A stretch of DNA of 64,000 nt from Ceratothoa steindachneri (taxonomy: Eukaryota; Arthropoda; Malacostraca; Isopoda; Cymothoidae), in the NCBI GenBank assembly GCA_963969495.1, contig OZ018335.1, forward strand, positions 86,224,354 to 86,288,353, read 5' to 3'. Positions 45,773-55,900 of this stretch are shown one piece after another. How positions within the stretch are numbered: position 1 is the first letter of the stretch; every line of letters begins with the position of its first letter. The notes beneath the pieces are model-generated. The model was not told the DNA's origin and searched no databases. It was given only the letters and a program-made list of their open reading frames with translations. The position numbers and the translations under genes were made by a program.

Positions 45773-48095
45773 AGCGCTAAAGGCGCTTCGTCTTCGAGGA
45801 CTTATTGGGGGAGGTTGGGCTCGCCATGCGAGTCTTTTCCTCCCTCCGCCTCGAAACCTTTAGCGGGCGTTGCGGCTTGGGAGGCGGGGAGCACTCTTTT
45901 CAAGGAACCACCGTCTCCGAGCCACTCGCTCCACCTCGGGGCGTGGGCGAAGGGGCCGAAGCTCCTTTGTTGCTGTTCTCCTTTCGGGGAACAGCTTTAG
46001 GAACCCCGGAAGATAGCCTAGCGACCATCTTCAGGGGTGTTGCTTCCTGTGAGTCTAACGACTCTGTGGAGGCGCGTGGCCGTTTCGCCTTACGGGAAAC
46101 GGTCACGCTGGGGGAAGAGGGGGGAGCCCTGGTTTTAGCCGGGGCTGGGTGTGAACCCTTTTTGCCGCCAGCTCTACCAGGGGAGCGCCCGGGTGTAGTA
46201 GAGCCCGCAGAAGGTCTCCGAATGGGCGCGGAAACAACCGTGCTCGTTGGCCTGGATGGGCCAGGAGCAGAGGGTGCCTTTCTAACTATTGAGGCATATG
46301 ACGTCCCAGGCAGAGCAGGGCGCGCCAGGACCAAGTCCTCAGCCTCGCGGAATGAGAGTCGATCCTGGGCCTGAACGGCCAGGATTTCTTTCTCAAGGAG
46401 ATATGCACCACATTGCTTCGAAGAAGCAGGGTGCGGCTCTCCGCAATTGACACACTTGGCCACACACGATTTGGACTTATCGTGTGCGACCTTGGAGCAA
46501 TTTACACAGACTTCGGGTGACCCCGATTTTGCACATCTACATGATCGATTCGTGTGGCCGAAGCGGTGACAGTAATAGCACCGCCGCGGCATTGGCACGA
46601 ATGCCTTCACGCGGTAGCGGTACCAACCGTCACGCACCGACTCAGGGAGCTTGTCACACTCGAACGTGACGAAGAGTTTAGGGGTGGGTCTCGAGGCCCC
46701 TCCCTGTTTTCTCATCACACCTTCGACCTTGACCGCCCCATGGTCGGCCAGCTCTAGGGTGATGTCTTCTATGGAGTAGTCAACGAGTTCCCTCGCATAA
46801 ACTACTCCTTTCACAAAGTTCATGGTAGAGTGCGGCGTCACACTCACCGGGGTGCCATGAAGTGTCCGAAGAGCACTTATCTTGGCTGCCTCGGCGGGAT
46901 TCGCCGCATTCGCCAGAAGGCTCCCGTCCGAGAAACGGGTTACCTTCGGCTCTCTACCAATTGCACTAGCTACTCTTCTCCTCTGATGGATCATGTTGCC
47001 CTTGGACAACATGGTGCCATCAGTGGAGCGAATAACGAGGAAGCGTTTGAAGCCAGCGGGCTCGAAAACGCCAGGTAACCTCTGAATGAGGGGCCCCGAT
47101 GTCATCGAGGCTCCGCCCTGTGCACTTTTGGTCTTTGTCATCGTCAGGTGCTCCGTACCCGGGGAAACAGAGGGCCCGGATGTGCCGATCTTGGCTTGGT
47201 CGCTTACCAAAGTGGCAGCAGACCCATCTGTCCCCGTAGCCCCCGCGGATTGAGAGGAGCCCCGAGTCTTTTTCGTCTTTTTGGTCCTTTTCTTTTTTGG
47301 AGAGGAGGGCTGGGAATGAACCCGCTTCTCACCCCTGCCGGTAGAAGCCCCTAGGCCAGATGGACCGGCCTCAGCTAGGTCCTTCTCCGAAATGGAGAAG
47401 GTCCTGGTGGTCGCAGGGGCATCATCCGGAGGAGATCCCTCCCCTCCTTGTACTACCTGAGAATCTACAGCCGTTTGATGAGGACCTTGCATAGGGGCGG
47501 ATTCGGGTTCGGTGCTTGGCGCCGAGCCTGGATTCCCCCCCATGGAAGGCCCTACCTTCTGAGGCTAGTTTTCCTCAAGGACCATGTCTATCTCAGGAGG
47601 GGTTTCCAGTTGGCTATCCCCTCCCAGGACATCGCAGGTCCCCTTGGCAGTGTCATAAGTCTTTAGTGGGGAGGCACAGGCCTTGACCCCAGCAAGGTTT
47701 AATATTTTTGCTAGCAGGTCTTTTGAGGGAAGCGACCGAAGGGGCCTGGCTTCCCTCTCCCCCCTAAGGGGGTTTGCCCTACCGAGCCGCTTGTACGAGG
47801 GGCGGTCGGCAATGGGCTGCCTGCTGGCTTTCTTGGCAGTCCCCTTAGAAAGCAAAGGAGGGACTGCCGCTGGAGATAGGGAGGTGCCCGAAAGCACCTC
47901 CAGGGAAGGGGGTGAGGGGGAGTCCCCTACCCCCGTAGGCGTAGGAGAGGAGTAAGCCTCCTCTCCGGTTAAAGAGGTATGGAGGGTCCCCTGCGCAAGC
48001 ACAGGGGGGGGGCCCTCCATCTTTTCTGTGGAGCTGCACGAGGGCGGCTCCGTTGTTTTAGGGGGAATTAAGGAGATGTTGTTTTTTTTCATCAT
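45670..48095 (-). pseudogene. LINE ORF1 (gag-like, CCHC fingers), copy 1
   Basis: Likely starts at the ATG pair 48095/48092 (MMKKNN). The open frame extends upstream to 48161 without an ATG. The N-terminal ~250 residues are Pro/Ser-rich. A TAG at 47562-47564 replaces a CAG seen in copy 3, and a TGA near 45897 replaces CGA. The conserved region near 46600-46430 holds three zinc knuckles: CYYCHRFGHTNRSC, CVNCSKVAHDKSKSC and CVNCGEPHPASSKQC. Such proteins coat LINE RNA. Without the two nonsense changes the frame would run to about 45670, overlapping ORF2. Confidence 0.88.
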
Positions 48096-48139
48096 TGGGC
48101 ATGGTGACCCTCTTTGTTTTACGGGACGCAATCGCTCAC

Positions 48140-48172
48140 CACCTCTTGCAGTAGCCCGCACTGCAAGAGGTG
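48140..48172 (-). promoter_or_regulatory. Perfect 13-bp hairpin in LINE leader (copy 1)
   Basis: CACCTCTTGCAGT and ACTGCAAGAGGTG are perfect reverse complements separated by 7 nt. The structure lies 45 nt upstream of the likely ORF1 ATG. It is conserved at 59151-59183 in copy 3 with a changed loop base, so it is probably functional in the RNA (translation control or packaging), though that role is inferred. Confidence 0.7.
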
Positions 48173-48645
48173 CTTACAGGACCGGCAGAGCCAGGTGCCG
48201 CCATTTGGGACCACCCCTCCCGCCTGGTGGCCTGGCAGTCCTTCGGCATGGCGGCTCCACCTTAGACACGGCGTAAAACAGATAGAATGTGAAGAGGAGA
48301 GGTAAGGGATGTGAGGAAGGTATGGGTGGGGATGAAGCAGGTTGTTAAAAAAAACCCATCCCGAACCGGAGCTCAGGGGTTAGGGAACAATGTCCCCTCC
48401 CCCCTCAGCCCCCATCCGGGGTGGTTGGCTTGAGAAGAAGGTCAGCATTCTACCCTGTGAAATTAGAGGCTGACCAGAGAAAGTTGTGGGACAGGTTGTA
48501 TGAAAAGCGACGAGGTAGGGGAGAAATCGGGCTATCTGAAGGAAGGAAGAGAGGCTAAGCTGGGGCCGGACGGAGCGCTGGATTCCGTCAGCACGGCGGC
48601 CAGGATGGCAAATCGCCGCGCCCCTTACGGGGGCGCACATGACGG

Positions 48646-49616
48646 TAAACGTTAGGCAACTCTCATTAAGCGGCTTTTACTTTATTAAAATAAAATAGCA
48701 GATGCGAGAGGAAACAGTTTTTATTTCTATTTTGAACTGAGGTTAAATTTATTAGCTATTTTTAGTCACGTACGATTCTAGTCACGGGTACCTCTACATC
48801 TCACTGTGTCGGTCGGTTGCAGGTTGGTCAGTCGGTCGGACGGTTGGTTGATGCCCGTTTTTCTTGGGGGGAGGGTAATAACATTGTAACTAACAGCCGA
48901 TTCTAACGAAATTTGAAGCTCTTATGTTATTTTACATTTTCTTTCGAATGATTTTACTTCCAAGGGCCTCTCAAGTTAAGCCCATAAATTATGTTGTTTT
49001 AGCAATAACATCATAACTATTCGGCCGATTCTAACGGAATTTGAAACACTTATGTTGTTTTACATTATCTTTTGAATTATTGAAAATTTTGAAGGTTTAA
49101 AGGTCATAAATCAGAATAAGTGAGACCACGCCACTTTTGTCAACAGGGTTTGTTTTCTCTTTATCATTCTACCTTAATGCACTTCCGTAGGGGATATTTA
49201 CATTTTTGTAACCCGGTTCGAATGAATGCAGAGTTTTTAAAAGCAGACATCATCGATACTGTTTAATTTGTATTAGGTATCGTTATTTCTTAGGTATATT
49301 TGATTTTTCAGAATAAAATTAAATCCAAATGGGCCAAGTATAGCTTTAGGATGAGAAGGGGGTGATTTTTCATCCAAATCCCAACAAAATAGCCATATAA
49401 ATCGGTATAACCTGTTAAAATAGCAATCCTAATGTAGGGTTCCTAGCTGTTTAAACATTATTGTTGTCGTTCAGTCTAAGAGAATGTCTCCTTCGAAATC
49501 ACCCCAAATTATCGCCATTTCATTTTGTGCCGGCTTCTCACCTTTGAAATTGACGCGGCCGGTTGATTCCCTTTTTAGATATACTTTTGACAGGAATTTC
49601 TTGCTCTGCATCCTAC
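48646..49616. other. Spacer between LINE copies 1 and 2
   Basis: AT-rich with no coding sequence. It includes dimeric repeat copy A (48755-49160). A 70-codon frame at 49484-49696 crosses into the LINE and is not real. Confidence 0.5.
48755..49160 (+). repeat. Dispersed dimeric repeat, copy A
   Basis: Begins with TTTTTAGTCACG and a run of TCGGTCGGT motifs. Two ~128-bp units follow, each starting TAATAACATTGTAACTA or ATAACATCATAACTATTCGG and continuing with CGATTCTAACG, TTATGTTRTTTTACAT and TTTGAATKATT. The repeat ends near AAATCAGAATAAGTGAGA. The whole block recurs at 62248-62650. Confidence 0.85.
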
Positions 49617-49631
49617 TTGTAAATCCTAGAT

Positions 49632-52600
49632 TTTTTTCAGAGCTCATCTGGCGACTGCCTACATGGGCATTAGTCGCCGTATTAAAACTGGCCTAGTTCT
49701 AGGCTACATTAAAATAAAATTAAACAAAGAAAAAACCCCCCAAAAAACACCCTTAATGGGGGAAAGGAAAAAGAAAACATAACAAAACAAAAAACAAACC
49801 CTCCTTAAATAATAGGGAGAAGGCCGGCCTCCCCCAAAAAGTCAATAAGTCCACCAGTCGATGTGCACGCACTCATCCCGAGTACAAGGGACAGGCGGTA
49901 GCGACCCCGCCCATCCCGGAACCGGGACAGGTGTCGTGCGCGAAGATCACCCAAACTGGGACATTCGACAAGAATGTGCCGAACAGTCTGGGGGATGAAG
50001 CAGTCGTTGCAATAGGGCGCAGGCGAGCGCTCCATCAAATAGCGATGCGTTACACGAGTGTGCCCGATTCGGAGACGACAGAAAGCAACCTGAAGCCGCC
50101 GCGGCATTGGGGGATAGGTCCATGGGAACAGTCGCGGCGCAATGGCACGCAACTTTAAGTTCCCCTCGACCGTCTCCAATCTTCTTTGCCAAGAAGTCCG
50201 AAGAGCTACCCGTATTCCTGCCATGTAGTCAGTGTGTGGAAGAGCGAAACGCTGGTCCGGACGCAGAGTCCTTGCAGACTCTTTGGCGCCCTCATCGGCA
50301 CGCTCATTCCCCGCAATTCCTACATGTCCAGAAACCCAGTAGAAGATAATCTCGACATCTGCCCGGCTCGCCAAAACCGTGGCGTCACGGATTTTGCGAA
50401 CCAGGCGATGCGGAGATTCCAATGCCCCGAGAGCACTCAGGGCGCTTTGTGAGTCGCTATAGATCACAATCCGGTCTCCGAACCAGGCACGTCGCGTAAT
50501 CTCCCGTACCGAGTGGTGTATTGCCACCAGCTTGGCCATGAAGACAGACGCAGCGCCTGGTAGAAACCCGCTGACTTCAAACAGAGGGGATACGGCGTGG
50601 AAGCCGACCCCCTCTTGGGACTTGGAGCCATCCGTATACACTGGCACGGTACCAGCGTGACACGATGTGTGCTCCAAAAAGGTCGAACGCAATACTCCCG
50701 GCGCAGTACAAGCTTTGGGAGCAGAGGCGTGGCGACAAATAGCCAAATGTGGTACCCTTCAGGGTGGTGGTAACCCTATCAGCGCCTCAAGCGTTGAACG
50801 GGGAATGTCCATGGCGCGGGTACAAGAGACCCTAAGGCTGCAAATATGAGCCTCCCAGGTGAGGTGTCGATCGAATACAAGACCAAGGAAACGGTGCGAC
50901 TCAACCACATCCAGGCGCATCCCATTAAGAAAAAAATCTGGGTCGGGGTGAAGCCGTGGATGGCGGCAGAAGTGCACCACCTTAGTCTTGGCCAAAGAAA
51001 ACCGAAACCTGTGCGCTTCGGCATAGCGAGAGACGCGGTTCAATGCCTGTTGGAGTCGACGCTCCAGAGTTGGCATCTGGGCCGCGCCAAAAAAGATCGA
51101 AAGGTCGTCCACGTAGAGCGTAGCGAGAACATCTTCCGGCAGCACCGAGGTGATGCCGTTGATGCTCAGGGCAAAGAGTGTGACACTGAGGACACTTCCC
51201 TTCGGGACACCCTCTTCCTGCTCCTTCGGGCCGGAGAGGGCTCCCCCCACCCGTACGCGGAATCGACGATCTCGCAAAAATTCAGATATAAACATTGGGA
51301 GGCGTCCCCTCGCCCCCATCGTTCCGAGAGTCTCCATGATACCGTATCGCCATGTGGTATCATAGGCCTTCTCCAGAACAAAAAACACCGTGGCGTAGTG
51401 CTGTCTACGAAGGAAAGACTCGCAGACGGCATTTTCCAGTCGGAGCAGAGCATCTGATGTGGAGTGGAACTTACAGAAGCCACACTGTGCAGAAGACAGA
51501 TGGCCTCCAAAGTCCAGGAAAAAGGCTAATCTAACATTTACCAATTTCTCCATCAACTTGCACACTCAAGAGGTTAGAGGGATTGGGCGGAAACCGGTCG
51601 GAGTAGAGGGATCTCTCCTCGGCTTGCGAAAGGCGAGCACAGTAGCGATTCGCCAGGAGTCTGGGAGAAGACATTCCACCCAGATCCTGTTGAACAAATC
51701 TAACAGAAAGGCCATGCCTCGCTCACCCAGGTGTCGAAACATGGCGTAGGGGACATCGTCCGGTCCTTAGGCGGTGTCCGCGCACGAAGCGAGAGCGGAA
51801 CGCAACTCACTCACAGTAAACTTGTCGTTGAAGGGTTCTCCGCCTCTGGTGGCAAAGTCCAGCCGGCGGCCTTCCGCGACATGACGACGTGCATTGAATG
51901 CTGGCGGAGCAGCATCACGGCTAGAGAATGCGGAAAAAGCAGGGGCTAAAGGTTCCACCACGGACGCGGGGTCCGAGATTGTGGTCCCATTCTCCTTGAG
52001 AAAGGGAGGGATGTCCTGCGAGAACTTGCCCCGAATCCTTTTGACTCGCTTCCCCCCTCTTAGCTAAAGGGCTCTTCCCGTTAAGTGAAGACACGTATGC
52101 CCGCCAAGAAGAGCGGCGGGCGTGCTTCGAAATATACCGGAACCTAGCCCTAGCCTGACGGAATTTAGCGACAGTGAAATCGTTCGGGCGGCGCTTATGC
52201 CGCATGTAGGCATAACGCTTCTGTTTGAGGGCCGTCTCACACTCGGCCGACCACCATGGGAGTGGTCGGCGTGCAAAACGGCCAGACGTCCTAGGAATAG
52301 TAGTCAGGCCCACGGCGATGAGGTTGCCAGGGAAGAACTCAACGGCCTCATCTACCGACCTAAACTCCTCGACTGAGATAGAGAATTCAGTCATTTCCTG
52401 AAATGCAGGCCACCGCGCCCGCGCCAAGCACCACCGAGGTGGTCTCTCAGGCGGCAGTTGCCCTGAAAATGATATTTGAATGGGAAAGTGATCACTACCA
52501 TGGAGGTCATCGACCACCCCCTAATCAAAAATCAGGCTGTGCATCCGAAGAGCACAAAGATAGGTCAAGGCAAGAAAATGAAGCGGTTCTCGGACAGTGA

Positions 52601-52723
52601 TGCGTAAACTCATCCACGTTTAGGACACCCCTCTCAAGCTCTTCGATCAGATCGGCAAGGACTTGTCCCCTGGGATTTATGGTGTAATCTCCCCAGAGAG
52701 GATGCCTGCCGTTCAGATCTCCA
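49632..52723 (-). mobile_element. I-superfamily LINE, copy 2 (5'-truncated, joined to copy 3)
   Basis: The 3' end has a short A-run (poly-T 49631-49637) and the two hairpins (49650-49678, 49690-49705). The 5' end breaks off inside the endonuclease domain at 52723, and the next base is the poly(A) of copy 3 in the same orientation. The remainder of copy 2 is not found beyond copy 3. Its 3' UTR differs from those of copies 1 and 3. Confidence 0.9.
49805..52723 (-). pseudogene. LINE ORF2, copy 2 (truncated, deleted, frameshifted)
   Basis: Contains the end of the endonuclease, all of RT up to YVDDLSIF, then a deletion of roughly 410 bp. The deletion joins 50765 to 50775 relative to copy 3 and removes the RT C-terminal region. 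After it come the complete RNase H (YTDGSKS, SVFMAKLVA, YSDSQSA, VSGHVGIAG, NERADEGAK) and the CNDC finger ending GEAGLLPII. In RNase H the catalytic Glu of TAELVA has become Lys (MAKLVA), so it would be inactive even if translated. Stops and frameshifts lie near 51570, 51775, 51965, 52070 and 52524. Confidence 0.9.
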
Positions 52724-52759
52724 TTTTTTTTTTTTTTTTTTTTTTTATAGAGCCCATCT

Positions 52760-52816
52760 GGCAACTACCCACTTGGGCATAAGTCGCCGAAAAACACGAC
52801 AGCCTAGAATTAGGCT
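52760..52816 (-). other. Two conserved 3'-terminal RNA hairpins (copy 3)
   Basis: Hairpin A keeps its fold despite substitutions: outer stem GGCGAC pairs with GTTGCC through a G-U wobble, and the inner stem is TGCCC with GGGTA. Hairpin B is AGCCTA-GAAT-TAGGCT. The flanking 3' UTR is unrelated in sequence to those of copies 1 and 2. Confidence 0.7.
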
Positions 52817-52965
52817 ACTTTAAAGTTAAAATATGAAAACTTAACAATCAATATAAATTGGAAAAACTTAACAATCGAAGCAATCTCCGGCAGCGGGGGG
52901 AGGTCCCCCTCACCCCGGTGCAGGAGAGTGCAACCTAAAACAAAACAATAACAAAAAAAGGAACC

Positions 52966-55900
52966 TTAAATAAAGGGGAGAAAGCCGGCCTCCCCCAAAA
53001 AGTCAATAAGTCCACCAGTCATGGTGCACGCACTCGTCCCGAGTACAAGGGACAGGCGGTAGCGACCCCGCCCATCCCGGTACCGAGACAGGTATCGTGC
53101 GCGAAGATCACCCAGACTGGGACATTCGACAAGAATATGCCGAACAGTCTGGGGGACGACGCAGTCGTTGCAATAGGGCACATGCGAGCGCTCCACCAAG
53201 TAACGATGCGTCACACGAGTGTGTCCGATTCGAAGACGACAGAAAGCAACCTGAAGCCGCCGCGGCATTGGGGGATAGGTCCATGGGAACAGTCGCGGCG
53301 CAATGGCACGCAACTTTAAGTTCCCCTCGACCGTCTCCCATCTTCTTTGCCAAGCAGTCCGAAGAGCTGCCCGTATTCCTGCCATGTAGTCGGTGTGAGG
53401 AAGAGCGAAACGCTGGTCCGGTCGCAGAGTCCTCGCGGACTCTTTGGCGCCCTCATCGGCGCGCTCATTCCCCGCAATTCCTACATGTCCAGGAACCCAG
53501 CAGAAGATAATCTCGACATCTGCCCGGCTCGCCAAAACCGTGGCGTCACGGATTTCGCGAACCAGGGGATGCGGAGATTCCAATGCCCCGAGAGCACTCA
53601 GGGCGCTTTGTGAGTCGCTATAAATCACAATCCGGTCTCCGAACCGGGCACGTCGCGTAATCTTCCGTACCGAGTGGTGTATTGCCACCAACTCGGCCGT
53701 GAAGACAGACGCAGCGCCTGGTAGAGCCCCGCTGACTTCAAACAGAGGGGATACGGCGTGGAAGCCGACCCCCTCTTGGGACTTGGAGCCATCCGTATAC
53801 ACTGGCACGGTACCAGCGTGACACGATGTGTGCTCCAAAAAGATCGAACGCAATACTCCCGGCGCAGTACAAGCTTTGGGAGCAGAGGCGTGGCGACAAA
53901 TAGCCAAATGTGGTACCCTCCAGGGTGGCGTCCTGGGCAGAACCAGGGGCGCCACCGGCCCGAGAGCTATATCTACCTCTCGAAGGAGTTTCCTGGCCCT
54001 AAACCCAAAGGGCTTAGGGTATGACTGGCGTCTCTCGGCGGCATAGGCACCATCGAGATCAGCTGCGGATGCAGTGAGAGCTGTTGGCGACTGGTGGAGG
54101 CGCCGGGCTCGCGCGTACAGGCGAGTGATGCACTGCACGCGGCGCAGAGCGAGTGGCATCTCCCCAGCATCGACCAACAGGCTCTCAATGGGGGAAGTGC
54201 GGAAGGCACCGGTCGCAAGGCGAAGGCCGGTGTGGTGGATCGAATCCACCTTTCGCAATAAACGCTCGGCTGCGGATGCATAAAACTCGCATCCGTAGTC
54301 GAGCTTCGAGCGAACAAAGGATCGATAAAAAAGTAAGGCGGTAGCCCTATCAGCGCCCCAAGCGCTGAACGTCACGGAACGGAGAATGTCCATGGCGCGG
54401 GTACAAGAGACCCTAAGGCTGCGAATGTGAGCCGCCCAGGTGAGGCGTCGGTCGAATACAAGACCAAGGAAACGGTGCGACTCAACCACATCCAGGCGCA
54501 CCCCATTAAGAAACAAATCTGGGTCGGGGTGAAGCCGTGGATGGCGGCAGAAGTGCACCACCTTAGTCTTGGCCAAAGAAAACCGAAACCTGTGCGCTTC
54601 GGCATAGCGAGAGACGCGGTTCAATGCCTGTTGGAGTCGGCGCTCCAGAGTTGGCATCTGGGCCGCGCCAAAAGAGATCGAAAGGTCGTCCACGTAGAGC
54701 GTAGCGAGAACATCTTCCGGCAGCACCGAGGTGATGCCGTTGATGCTCAGGGCAAAGAGTGTGACACTGAGGACACTTCCCTGCGGGACACCCTCTTCCT
54801 GCTCCTTTGGGCCGGAGAGGGCTCCCCCCACCCGTACGCGGAATCGACGATCTCGCAAAAATTCAGATATAAACATTGGGAGGCGTCCCCTCGCCCCCAT
54901 CGTGTGGAGAGTCTCCATGATACCGTATCGCCATGCGGTATCATAGGCTTTCTCCAGATCAAAAAACACCGTGGCGTAGTGCTGTCTACGAAGGAAAGCC
55001 TCGCAGACGGCATTTTCCAGTCGGAGCAGAGCATCCGACGTGGAGTGGAACTTACGGAAGCCGCACTGTGCAGAAGACAGATGGCCTCCGCTGTCCAGGA
55101 AATAGGCTAATCTAACATTTACCAATTTCTCCATCAACTTGCACACGCAAGAGGTTAGAGAGATTGGGCGGAAACCGGTCGGAGTAGAGTGATCTCTCCC
55201 CGGCTTGCGAAAGGCGAGCACAGTAGCGATTCGCCAGGAGTCTGGGAGGAGACCTTCCACCCAGATCCTGTTAAACAAATCTAATAGAAAGGCCATGCCT
55301 CGCTCACCCAGGTGTCGAAGCATGGCGTACGGGACATCGTCCGGACCATGGGCGGTGTCCGCGCACGAAGCGAGAGCGGAACGCAACTCACTCACAGTAA
55401 ACTTGTCGTTGAAGGGTTCTCCGCCTCTGGAGGTAAAGTCCAGCCGGCGGCCTTCCGCGACATCACGACGTGCATTGAATGCTGGCGGAGAAGCATCACG
55501 GCTAGAGAATGCGGAAAAAGCGGTCGCTAAGGATTCCGCCACGGACGCGGGGTCCGAGATTGCGGTCCCATTCTCCTGGAGAACGGGAGGGGGGTCCTGC
55601 GAGAACTTGCCCCGAATCCTTTTGACTCGCTTCCACACCTCAGCTAAAGGGGTCTTCCCGTTAAGTGAAGACACGTATGCCCGCCAAGAAGAGCGGCATG
55701 CGTGCTTCGAAATATACCGGAACCTAGCCCTAGCCCGACGAAATTCAGCGACGGTGAAATCGTTCGGGCGGCGCTTATAGCGCATGTAGGCATAACGCTT
55801 CTGTTTGAGGGCCGTCTCACACTCGGCCGACCACCATGGGAGTGGTCGGCGTGCAAAACGGCCAGACGTCCTAGGAATAGTAGTCAGGCCCACGGCGATG

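Larger units (their letters stand above)
41762..48632 (-). mobile_element. I-superfamily LINE, copy 1 (near full length, 6.87 kb)
   Basis: Poly(A) appears as poly-T at 41762-41776. The 5' end is at about 48632. Direct repeats flank it: GCGTACATGACGG at 41749-41761 and GCGCACATGACGG at 48633-48645, a 13-bp target duplication with one mismatch. Order on the minus strand: ~540-bp 5' leader, ORF1, ORF2, 3' UTR with two hairpins, poly(A). Composition is strikingly G+C-rich against the surrounding AT-rich DNA. The long 5' leader suggests it is complete or nearly so. Confidence 0.92.

Noticed and set aside
48096..48161. ORF1 start extended to 48161
   Set aside because: That codon is GTG and lies inside the leader hairpin; the first ATG pair is at 48095/48092.
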